From Pseudooceanicola marinus (GTDB lineage Bacteria; Pseudomonadota; Alphaproteobacteria; Rhodobacterales; Rhodobacteraceae): a stretch of 64,000 nucleotides of DNA. The translations under genes were made by a program, and so were the position numbers. A model generated the notes under the pieces. The model made no database searches. It saw only the letters and a program-made list of their open reading frames with translations, and was not told the DNA's origin. The stretch spans positions 248,001-312,000 of the forward strand of contig NZ_PGTC01000010.1 in the NCBI RefSeq assembly GCF_002786295.1, given 5' to 3'. Positions 40,493-48,550 of this stretch are shown here, piece after piece. Within the stretch, counting starts at the first letter, position 1. Every line of letters begins with the position of its first letter.

Positions 40493-41782
40493 ATGGCTTT
40501 GGACAACGAAACCGGCATCGCACCCTACGACGCGCCGGAGAAGGACCTCTACGAGATCGGCGAACTGCCGCCCCTCGGCTATGTGCCGAAGAAAATGTAC
40601 GCTTGGGCGATCCGGCGCGACCGTCATGGCGAGCCCGAGCAGAGCTTCCAGCAGGAGGTCGTGGATACCTGGCAGATCGACAGCCACGAGGTGCTGGTCC
40701 TGGTGATGGCCGCGGGGGTGAACTACAACGGCGTCTGGGCCGGCCTCGGCCAGCCGATCTCCCCCTTCGACGGGCACAAGCAGCCCTATCATATCGCCGG
40801 TTCCGATGCCTCGGGCATCGTCTGGGCCGTGGGTGACAAGGTGAAGACCTGGAAGGTCGGCGACGAGGTGGTCATCCACTGCAACCAGGACGACGGCGAC
40901 GACGAGGAATGCAACGGCGGCGATCCGATGTTCTCCCCCACCCAGCGGATCTGGGGGTACGAGACGCACGACGGCTCCTTCGCGCAGTTCACCCGCGTTC
41001 AGGCGCAGCAGTTGATGCCGCGACCCAAGCACCTGACCTGGGAGGAAAGCGCCTGCTACACGCTGACGCTGGCTACCGCCTACCGGATGCTCTTCGGCCA
41101 TCACCCGCATGAGCTCAAGCCCGGGCAGAACGTGCTGGTCTGGGGCGCCTCCGGTGGCCTCGGCTCCTACGCGATCCAGCTGGCCAATACGGCGGGCGCC
41201 AATGCCATCGGTGTGATCTCGGACGAAAGCAAGCGCCAGTTCGTGCTGGATCAAGGCGCCAAGGGGGTCATCAACCGCAAGGAATTCAACTGCTGGGGCC
41301 AGCTGCCCACGGTGAACACGGCCGAATACGTCGAGTGGACCAAGGAGGCGCGCAAGTTCGGCAAAGCGATCTGGGACATCACCGGCAAGGGCGTGAACGT
41401 CGACATGGTCTTCGAACACCCCGGCGAGGCGACCTTCCCGGTCTCTACCCTGGTGGTGAAGAAGGGTGGCATGGTCGTCATCTGTGCCGGCACCTCCGGC
41501 TTTAACTGCACCTTTGACGTCCGCTACATGTGGATGCACCAGAAGCGTCTGCAGGGCTCGCATTTCGCCAACCTGAAACAGGCGGCCTCGGCCAACCGGC
41601 TGATGCTGGAACGGCGGCTCGACCCCTGCATGTCCGAGGTCTTCCCCTGGTCGGATATTCCACAGGCACACACCAAGATGCTGCGCAACGAGCACAAGCC
41701 GGGCAACATGGCCGTGCTGGTGCAGGCGCCTCGGACCGGGCTGCGTACCGTCGAGGATGTGCTGGAGGCCGGCCGGTCTTAA
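40493..41782 (+). CDS. ccr: Crotonyl-CoA carboxylase/reductase
   Basis: Reductive carboxylation of crotonyl-CoA to ethylmalonyl-CoA with NADPH, the key step of the ethylmalonyl-CoA pathway. The 429-residue protein is of the zinc-less medium-chain dehydrogenase type: GYVPKKMYAWAIRRDRHGEP near 27-46, VMAAGVNYNGVWAGLGQP near 70, the NADP motif VLVWGASGGLGSYAIQLA near 208, and FEHPGEATFPVS near 306. ATG 40493 lies 7 bases after GGAGGAGG, next to a GTG. The frame continues upstream without conservation. Confidence 0.94.
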   Translation: MALDNETGIAPYDAPEKDLYEIGELPPLGYVPKKMYAWAIRRDRHGEPEQSFQQEVVDTWQIDSHEVLVLVMAAGVNYNGVWAGLGQPISPFDGHKQPYHIAGSDASGIVWAVGDKVKTWKVGDEVVIHCNQDDGDDEECNGGDPMFSPTQRIWGYETHDGSFAQFTRVQAQQLMPRPKHLTWEESACYTLTLATAYRMLFGHHPHELKPGQNVLVWGASGGLGSYAIQLANTAGANAIGVISDESKRQFVLDQGAKGVINRKEFNCWGQLPTVNTAEYVEWTKEARKFGKAIWDITGKGVNVDMVFEHPGEATFPVSTLVVKKGGMVVICAGTSGFNCTFDVRYMWMHQKRLQGSHFANLKQAASANRLMLERRLDPCMSEVFPWSDIPQAHTKMLRNEHKPGNMAVLVQAPRTGLRTVEDVLEAGRS

Positions 41783-41911
41783 CACTTTCTTTGCGTCCCG
41801 CGCGCAAGATGGTCGGTGTGCCCCCGGGCCGCCGGCCTTTTCGTGTCGGGGCAGGGGCGCCGGGCGGTACCGTCAGTGGTGAACCGGCCCGGCCTGTCAG
41901 GGAGAACTGCC

Positions 41912-42196
41912 ATGCCGACGACCTATGATCGAACCCATGCGGGCTATCACGGCGCAAACCCGCGAGAGGCCGAGTACGTTCTTTCGAAGCTCAGCGCCGA
42001 CCAGTGGATGATCGACGTCCTGGCCGATCTGCAGGAGGCGGCCCGGGACCGGGCGCTCTATACCTCTGCCGAGAAGCTCGCCCAGGTTAGCCGCGTCCTG
42101 CAGAACGAGATCACGCGCAAGCGCAACGACAGGATGCGATCTGCGCTGCAGGCGGGGCAGGAACAGGGACGGATGGCCGCTAGCCGGCGGCACTGA
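41912..42196 (+). CDS. 94-residue protein, unknown function
   Basis: A good ribosome site (AGGGAGA, 7 bases) precedes the ATG. The product is helical and charged (QWMIDVLADLQEAARDRALYTSAEKLAQVSRVLQ split over residues 32-65) with no membrane segment or Cys. It probably forms a helical bundle or coiled coil. No family recognised. It lies 129 bp after ccr on the same strand. Confidence 0.6.
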   Translation: MPTTYDRTHAGYHGANPREAEYVLSKLSADQWMIDVLADLQEAARDRALYTSAEKLAQVSRVLQNEITRKRNDRMRSALQAGQEQGRMAASRRH

Positions 42197-42443
42197 CGGC
42201 GGCACTTACTGGCGCTGCCATTCTGATGCACAGGATCGCGAAGCGGCCTTGCCATGTCTGGCAGGTCGCATGCAGCAGCCCCGGGACGATGAGGGATCAG
42301 GGCGGGGCTGGGTTGCGCGCGGGCCTGCGTCGCGACGATCCGGGCATGGCGCCGGCCAGTATTCGGTGGTCGTGGCTGACAAGGGGCCCGTCCACGGACA
42401 ATCTGCGGTTAGACCGTAGCGCCCTCGGCTGTATAAGCGCGAC

Positions 42444-43334
42444 ATGGATACCGGACGTCTTCCTCCCTTGCGCAGCCTCGTTGCCTTCCAGACCGTTGCC
42501 CGCTGCGGCAGCTTCACCCGTGCGGCGCAGTTGCTGGCCCTGACCCAAAGCGGGATCAGCCGGCAGATTGCCCAGCTTGAGGATTACGTCGGCGCGGCCC
42601 TTTTCGAGCGGCAGCCCTCCGGCGTGGTCCTCAGCCCGATCGGCGAAGAATACGCCAAGGAAGTGGGGCGCGCCCTTGATGCGCTGCAATCGCTGGAGGT
42701 TGACCAGTTCACCCGCCAGGGAATGGACCGGGTGACCATCGCCTGTTCGCGGGCGGTGGCCGACCTGTGGATGATGCCCCGCTTGCACGACCTGCGGGAA
42801 GCCTTTCCGGAGCTGGAGCTGAAGCTGGTGGTCAATGACTTCTTCGAGCAGCTGCGCCACGACGAATATGATCTGGCGATCTACTACCGCCCGGTGCGGC
42901 CGACGGATCACCAGGCGATTTCCCTCGCATCGGAAGAGATGTTTCCCGTCATGGCCCCGGGCGGTGTGCCGTTGACCGAGCAAGCAGCCCCGCTGCTGCT
43001 GACGGTGGAGGAGACACACAAGGAATGGACCGACTGGGGCAACTGGCTGGCCGCAGCCGGCCTGCGCCTGCCCGAGGGCGCAATGAGGTGGAAGCTGGGG
43101 GACTATCACCTGTCCATCGCCTCGGCCCGGCAGGGGGTCGGCGTCGCCATGGGCTGGAGCCTGTTCATCGTCGACGATCTGGAAAACGGCACTCTGGTGC
43201 CCGCCGATGCCCACCGCTTTCGCGGCCGTGGCCAGTACTACCTGATGCGACCGACCACCCGCCACCAACGTCGCATGGCCCGTCAGGTGGCCGACTGGCT
43301 GGAGGCGAGTAATCGGCGATGGTCCGGCGGCTGA
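42444..43334 (+). CDS. LysR family transcriptional regulator
   Basis: A 296-residue regulator with the N-terminal winged helix-turn-helix (LRSLVAFQTVARCGSF, then LTQSGISRQIAQLE, residues 8-50) and a periplasmic-binding-fold effector domain (about 92-290). It precedes the ABC/hydrolase operon on the same strand, separated by 228 bp, so it probably regulates that operon or responds to its substrate. This is inference from position. Confidence 0.87.
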   Translation: MDTGRLPPLRSLVAFQTVARCGSFTRAAQLLALTQSGISRQIAQLEDYVGAALFERQPSGVVLSPIGEEYAKEVGRALDALQSLEVDQFTRQGMDRVTIACSRAVADLWMMPRLHDLREAFPELELKLVVNDFFEQLRHDEYDLAIYYRPVRPTDHQAISLASEEMFPVMAPGGVPLTEQAAPLLLTVEETHKEWTDWGNWLAAAGLRLPEGAMRWKLGDYHLSIASARQGVGVAMGWSLFIVDDLENGTLVPADAHRFRGRGQYYLMRPTTRHQRRMARQVADWLEASNRRWSGG

Positions 43335-43452
43335 CGGGCCCGCCAGTTGCCTCTTCCCTGCGCAACGCGCCGAAAGGGGTATTGCGCCGGCCCGGTGCAA
43401 GCCGCTCAAAAGCCTTGGAAAAGTAGGTGTCTTGAGCGTCTCTCTTAGGGGT

Positions 43453-43467
43453 ATGACAAAAAGTCAT
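43453..43467 (+). promoter_or_regulatory. Dyad ATGAC-N5-GTCAT before the ABC operon
   Basis: A perfect 5+5 dyad around AAAAA, 95 bp upstream of the substrate-binding-protein start, in a locally AT-rich stretch. It could be an operator for the adjacent LysR regulator, although it lacks the usual T-N11-A form. Confidence 0.35.
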
Positions 43468-43562
43468 TTGTAAATTGGGGGTGCAATCGGGAGTTTTCGG
43501 GCGAATTTCCGGGTCTTTCCTCAGCTGGCCCGAAGCAATGCAAGACAGACAGTGGAGACGAC

Positions 43563-45116
43563 ATGACGAAGCCTCATGACCAACTTGGTATCAACCGCCG
43601 CGGCCTGCTGGCCGGGATGGCAGGCGCAGGTCTTTTGGGCGTGTCCGGGCTGCCCTTGCGGGCCCAGGAAACGCCGCGCCGGGGCGGGGTGCTGAAGCTG
43701 GGCATCAGCGGCGGTTCGACCACCGACGACTTCGATGTGCGCAAGCTGGCCGACTGGGTGCCGGTGAACCAGGCCTACATGGTGATGAATGGTCTGGTCG
43801 AAATCGACAGCGACAACATCGCTCAGCCCGAGCTGCTGGAAAGCTGGGAGGCCGAGCCCGGCGCCACCGTCTGGACCTTTGACGTGCGTCGGGGCGTGAC
43901 CTTCCACAACGGCAAGTCGCTGACCGCCGATGACGTGATCTACTCGCTCAACCTGCACCGCGGCGACAGCTCCTCGGCGGCGCGGTCCATCGTGGCTCCG
44001 ATCACCGAGATCGAGAAGACCGGCGACCACCAGATCCGTATCACCCTGGAGAGCGGCAACGCCGATCTGCCCTACGTGCTGTCCGACTATCACCTGCTGG
44101 TGGTGCCCGAGGGGTTCGACGACTGGTCGAACCCGGTCGGCACCGGCCCCTTCATCCCCGAACGGATCGAGCCGGGCGTGCGCGGCCGTTTCGTCCGCAA
44201 CGAAGACTACTGGAAGCCCGGCTGCGCCAATGTGGACGCGGTTGAGGTGGTGGTCATCAACGACGTGACCGCGCGGACCAACGCGCTGATGTCCGGCCAG
44301 GTGCAGGCGATCAACGCCGTCGACTTCAAGACCGTGAACCTGCTGGGCCGCAACCCGCGTGTCGAGATCGTCCGCTCGGCCGGTGGCCAGCACTTCACCT
44401 TCCTGATGGATTGCACCAAGGCGCCCTTCACCGACGTGAACACGCGCCTGGCGATCAAACACGCGGTCGACCGGCAGCAGCTGTTGGACACCGCGCTGGC
44501 GGGGTATGGCCAGCTGGGCAACGATCACCCGATCCCGCAGACCGACCGGTTCCACAACTCGGAACTGCCGCAGCGGACCTATGACCCCGAGCAGGCGCAG
44601 TTCTACGCCCAGAAGGCCGGGATGGACCCGCTTGCCGTGACGCTTTCGGCCTCCGACGCGGCCTTCTCGGGCGCAGTGGATGCGGCGGCGGTGTTCCGCG
44701 CCGCAGCCACGGGGGCGGGCATCGATGTGACCATCGACCGCCAGCCGGCGGATGGCTACTGGTCCGATGTCTGGATGCAGGTGCCCTTCTGCATGTCCTA
44801 CTGGGGCGGTCGCCCCACGGCGGACCAGATGCTGTCGATCGCCTATGAATCCACCTCGTCCTACAACGACACCCGCTGGGCGAACGAGCGTTTCGACCGC
44901 TTGCTGAAGGAAGCCCGCGCGCTTCTGGACGAGGAAAAGCGGCGCGAGATCTACTGGGAGTGCCAGGCGCTGATCCACAACGACGGCGGCGCGATGATCC
45001 CGATGTTCGGCGACTACCTCGACGCGGTCTCGACCGAGCTGCGCGGCGTCAAGCCTCATGCCATGTTCAACCTCATGGGCGCGCGCATGGCCGAGAAAGT
45101 GTGGTTCGACGCATAA
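43563..45116 (+). CDS. Peptide-type ABC transporter substrate-binding protein (family 5)
   Basis: A 517-residue periplasmic protein with a twin-arginine signal (NRRGLLAGMAGAGLLGVSGL, about 10-29). The SBP_bac_5 segments include LLESWEAEPGATVWTFDVRRGVTFHNG and SLTADDVIYSLNLHR near 95-145, and RLAIKHAVDRQQLLDTALAGYG near 298-319. These proteins bind peptides, nickel, opines or glutathione; the ligand is not readable. GTGGAGA precedes the ATG. It overlaps the first permease by 1 base. Confidence 0.9.
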   Translation: MTKPHDQLGINRRGLLAGMAGAGLLGVSGLPLRAQETPRRGGVLKLGISGGSTTDDFDVRKLADWVPVNQAYMVMNGLVEIDSDNIAQPELLESWEAEPGATVWTFDVRRGVTFHNGKSLTADDVIYSLNLHRGDSSSAARSIVAPITEIEKTGDHQIRITLESGNADLPYVLSDYHLLVVPEGFDDWSNPVGTGPFIPERIEPGVRGRFVRNEDYWKPGCANVDAVEVVVINDVTARTNALMSGQVQAINAVDFKTVNLLGRNPRVEIVRSAGGQHFTFLMDCTKAPFTDVNTRLAIKHAVDRQQLLDTALAGYGQLGNDHPIPQTDRFHNSELPQRTYDPEQAQFYAQKAGMDPLAVTLSASDAAFSGAVDAAAVFRAAATGAGIDVTIDRQPADGYWSDVWMQVPFCMSYWGGRPTADQMLSIAYESTSSYNDTRWANERFDRLLKEARALLDEEKRREIYWECQALIHNDGGAMIPMFGDYLDAVSTELRGVKPHAMFNLMGARMAEKVWFDA

Positions 45117-46075
45117 TGCTGACCCTTATCGCAAAACGAGCGGTGCTGGGCGTGTTCACGCTCTGGCTGGTCTCGGTGCTGGTCTTTGCCGGTACCGAGA
45201 TCCTGCCAGGGGACGTGGCCGGTGCCATCCTCGGCCAAAGCGCCACGCCCGAAAGCCTTGCCCGCCTGCGTGCCGAGCTTGGCCTCGACGTGCCGGCGCT
45301 GCAACGCTACGCCGAATGGCTGACCGGGTTCGTGCAGGGGGACATGGGCCGGTCCATGGCCAGTGGGCAGCCGGTGGCCGACCTGCTGTGGCCGCGGTTC
45401 TGGAACACCATGGCGCTGGCCGCCTACGCGGGTGCGATCGCCGTGCCGCTGGCCGTGGGCCTGGGCATCACGGCGGCAGCGCTGCGCGGCGGCATCTTCG
45501 ACCGGGTCAGCAACGTGGCGGCGCTCGCCTTCGTGTCGCTGCCGGAATACTTCCTCGGGCTGCTTCTGGTGCTGTGGCTGTCGGTCAAGACCGGCTGGCT
45601 GCCGAGCCTTGCCGACACCTATGACGGCATGGGGCTTGCGGCCTGGTTCCGCGCCACGACGCTGCCGATGCTGGTGCTGGTCATGGTGACGACGGCCCAG
45701 ATCCTGCGCATGACCCGGACCACGGTGCTGGGCGTGATGGATCAGCCCTATGTGGAAACCGCGTTCCTAAAGGGCCTGCGCAACGGTCGCGTCGTATTGC
45801 GCCATGCCACGCCGAACGCCGCCGCGCCCATCGTCAACGTGGTGTCCTTCAACATCGCCTACCTGATCACCGGCGTCGTGCTGGTGGAGGCCGTGTTCAA
45901 CTACAACGGGCTGGGCCGCTTCATGGTCGACGCCGTATCGCGCCGCGACCTGCCGCTGGTGCAGGCGGCCGCGATGATCTTCGGCGGGGTCTACGTGTTC
46001 CTGAACATGGTCGCCGACATAGCGGCCATCGCCCTGAACCCCCGCCTGCGCCACCCGCGCGGAAAGGAGGCCTGA
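45116..46075 (+). CDS. ABC transporter permease (DppB-like)
   Basis: A 319-residue permease with about six hydrophobic helices. It has the DppB N-terminus (GVFTLWLVSVLVFAGTEILPGD) and the cytoplasmic coupling loop with VETAFLKGLRNGRVVLRHATPNA near 211-233. Start chosen at the ATG overlapping the binding-protein stop by 1 base. Second gene of the operon. Confidence 0.92.
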   Translation: MLTLIAKRAVLGVFTLWLVSVLVFAGTEILPGDVAGAILGQSATPESLARLRAELGLDVPALQRYAEWLTGFVQGDMGRSMASGQPVADLLWPRFWNTMALAAYAGAIAVPLAVGLGITAAALRGGIFDRVSNVAALAFVSLPEYFLGLLLVLWLSVKTGWLPSLADTYDGMGLAAWFRATTLPMLVLVMVTTAQILRMTRTTVLGVMDQPYVETAFLKGLRNGRVVLRHATPNAAAPIVNVVSFNIAYLITGVVLVEAVFNYNGLGRFMVDAVSRRDLPLVQAAAMIFGGVYVFLNMVADIAAIALNPRLRHPRGKEA

Positions 46076-46076
46076 G

Positions 46077-46913
46077 ATGACGGCCCTGACCACTCGGGCG
46101 GCCTCGGTGCCGCTCACCGGCTGGATCGGCATGGCGCTGATCGCCCTGAACCTGTTCCTGTTCCTCTTCGGGCCGATGCTGGCCCCCTACGGGCAGGAAG
46201 AAATCGTCGGCGTCCCCTTCGATGTGCCGCAGCCCGGGCACCCTCTGGGCTTTGACCAGAACGGACGGGACATGCTGTCACGCCTGCTCTACGGCGCGCG
46301 GACCTCCATCGGCATCTCGCTGGCGGCGGTCTGCCTGTCCTTCGCCATCGGCGTGCCGCTGGGCATCCTGGCGGCCATCCGTGGCGGCTGGATGGATCTG
46401 GTCCTGTCGCGGCTGGTGGACACGGTGATGTCGATCCCTGTGCTGATCTCGGCGCTGGTGGTGCTGCAGGCGCTCGGCTCCTCGCTGCCGGTGCTGATCG
46501 TGACCATCGCCTGCCTCGACAGCACGCGGGTCTTCCGCCTGGCGCGGCTCGTGGCGCAGGGGATCAACGTGATGGAATATGCCGAGGTGGCCCGCCTGCG
46601 CGGCGAAGGCCTGATCTGGATGATCCGGCGCGAGATCCTGCCAAACGTGATGCCGCCGCTGGTGGCCGAGTTCGGCATGCGCTTCTGCTTCACCTTCCTC
46701 TTCGTGGCGGGGCTGTCCTTCCTTGGGCTGGGGGTGCAGCCGCCCTTCGCCGACTGGGGCGGCATGGTGCGCGACAATCAGCAGGGCATCCTCTATGGGC
46801 TCTACGCTCCGCTGTTCCCCGCCGCCGCGATCGCACTGGTGACCATCGGCGTGAACCTGACCGTGGACTGGATGCTGTCCGGCCGCACCACCGTGCAGGG
46901 AGACAACAGATGA
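46077..46913 (+). CDS. ABC transporter permease (DppC-like)
   Basis: A 278-residue permease: an N-terminal helix, the HPLGFDQNGRDMLSRLLYGARTSI segment of DppC near 56-79, and the coupling loop YAEVARLRGEGLIWMIRREILPN near 165-187. AAGGAGG lies before the ATG, 1 base after the previous stop. Pairs with the DppB-like permease. Confidence 0.92.
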   Translation: MTALTTRAASVPLTGWIGMALIALNLFLFLFGPMLAPYGQEEIVGVPFDVPQPGHPLGFDQNGRDMLSRLLYGARTSIGISLAAVCLSFAIGVPLGILAAIRGGWMDLVLSRLVDTVMSIPVLISALVVLQALGSSLPVLIVTIACLDSTRVFRLARLVAQGINVMEYAEVARLRGEGLIWMIRREILPNVMPPLVAEFGMRFCFTFLFVAGLSFLGLGVQPPFADWGGMVRDNQQGILYGLYAPLFPAAAIALVTIGVNLTVDWMLSGRTTVQGDNR

Positions 46914-48508
46914 GCGACGACATCCTCCGCATCCGCGATCTGCGGGTGTCCACCGACACGGGCGTCGAGCTGCTGCACGGCGTGTCGCTCGAACTGGAGC
47001 GGGGGGAGATCCTCGGCCTGATCGGCGAAAGCGGTGCAGGCAAGTCGACCATCGGACTGGCCGCCATGGGCTATGGCCGGGGCGGCTGCCGGATCACCGG
47101 CGGCGAGGTGCAGCTTGCGGGCAAGGATCTTGCCAGCTGCACCCGGCGCGAGCGCGAAGCGGTGCGCGGCGCGCGCATCGCCTACGTGGCGCAAAGTGCC
47201 GCCGCCGCCTTCAACCCGGCGCACCGGCTTGAAAAGCAGATCATCGAGGCGCCGCTCTACCACGGCTTGATGACCGAGGCCGAGGCCCGCGCCTGGATGG
47301 TCGAGCTGTTCACCGCGCTCGGCCTGCCGGAGCCGGAAACCTTCGGGCGGCGCTTCCCGCACCAGGTTTCGGGCGGCCAGCTGCAGCGCGCGATGGTCGC
47401 GCTGGCCATGGCCTGCAAACCGGACGTGCTCGTGCTCGACGAGCCGACCACGGCGCTGGACGTGACCACCCAGATCGAGGTGCTGCGCCTGCTGCGCGAC
47501 ACGATCCGAAAGTACGAAACCTCCGCGCTTTACATCACCCATGACCTGGCCGTGATCGCGCAGGTGGCTGACCGCCTCGTGGTGCTGCGCCACGGGCAGG
47601 AGGTGGAAACCGGTCCGACGCAACAGATCCTGACCGCCCCGCGCGAGGACTACACCCGGCGTCTTGTCTCCGAACGGCAGGCCAGCCTGTCGGCACCGGC
47701 GGGCGCGGCCCACAAGACCGGGCAGGAGCTTCTGCGTGTCGAGGAGGTGGACGCCACCTACGGCAAGGCGCCGGTGCTGTCGGGGATCGACCTGTCGGTG
47801 AAGCAGGGTGAGACCGTCGCCATTGTCGGCGAAAGCGGCTCGGGCAAATCGACGCTGGCGCGGGTCGTGGCGGGACTGCTGCCGCCGTCGCGTGGGCGGG
47901 TGGCCTTCGATGGCGCCGCCCTGCCGCCCAGCTACCGCAGGCGGGGCAAGGACCTGCTGCGCCGGATCCAGCTGATCTACCAGCTGCCCGACGTGGCGCT
48001 GAACCCGCGACAGACCGTGGCCGAGGCCATCGGCCGACCACTCAGCCGCTTCCAGGGGCTGACGGGCGGCGCCAACCGCGCCGAGGTATTGCGCCTGCTG
48101 GACCAGATCGGCCTGCCCGCAGAGATGGCCGACCGTCTGCCGGGCGCCCTGTCGGGCGGGCAGAAGCAGCGGGTCTGCATCGCGCGGGCGCTGGCCGCGA
48201 AGCCCGACCTCATCATCTGTGACGAGGTGACATCGGCGCTCGATCCGCTGGTGGCCGAGGACATCCTGCGCCTGCTGCGCCGCCTGCAGGACGAGCTGGG
48301 GATCACCTACCTCTTCATCACCCACGACCTCAGCGTGGTGAAACGCCTCGCCGACCGAACCGTGGTGATGCAGAAGGGCCGGATCGTCGAGGAGGCCGAG
48401 ACGGATCGCCTCTTCGCGGCGCCGGCGCAGGCTTATACCCGCGGGCTGCTGGCCTCGGTGCCGCAGCTCGATCCCGGCTGGCTCGACAGCGTGCTGACCG
48501 CGCCCTGA
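46910..48508 (+). CDS. Fused dual ABC ATPase (DppD-DppF-like)
   Basis: A 532-residue protein with two complete ATPase halves. The first has Walker A GESGAGKST near residue 42 and LQRAMVALAM..VLDEPTTALD near 160-188. The second has GESGSGKST near 304 and SGGQKQRVCIARAL..ICDEVTSALD near 416-446. It energises the two permeases. The ATG overlaps the permease stop by 4 bases. Single-chain fusions of this type are common for dipeptide-class importers in this order. Confidence 0.93.
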   Translation: MSDDILRIRDLRVSTDTGVELLHGVSLELERGEILGLIGESGAGKSTIGLAAMGYGRGGCRITGGEVQLAGKDLASCTRREREAVRGARIAYVAQSAAAAFNPAHRLEKQIIEAPLYHGLMTEAEARAWMVELFTALGLPEPETFGRRFPHQVSGGQLQRAMVALAMACKPDVLVLDEPTTALDVTTQIEVLRLLRDTIRKYETSALYITHDLAVIAQVADRLVVLRHGQEVETGPTQQILTAPREDYTRRLVSERQASLSAPAGAAHKTGQELLRVEEVDATYGKAPVLSGIDLSVKQGETVAIVGESGSGKSTLARVVAGLLPPSRGRVAFDGAALPPSYRRRGKDLLRRIQLIYQLPDVALNPRQTVAEAIGRPLSRFQGLTGGANRAEVLRLLDQIGLPAEMADRLPGALSGGQKQRVCIARALAAKPDLIICDEVTSALDPLVAEDILRLLRRLQDELGITYLFITHDLSVVKRLADRTVVMQKGRIVEEAETDRLFAAPAQAYTRGLLASVPQLDPGWLDSVLTAP

Positions 48509-48550
48509 ACCGACCACACATTCAAGACCTACCCAGAAACGGAGCCCGAC

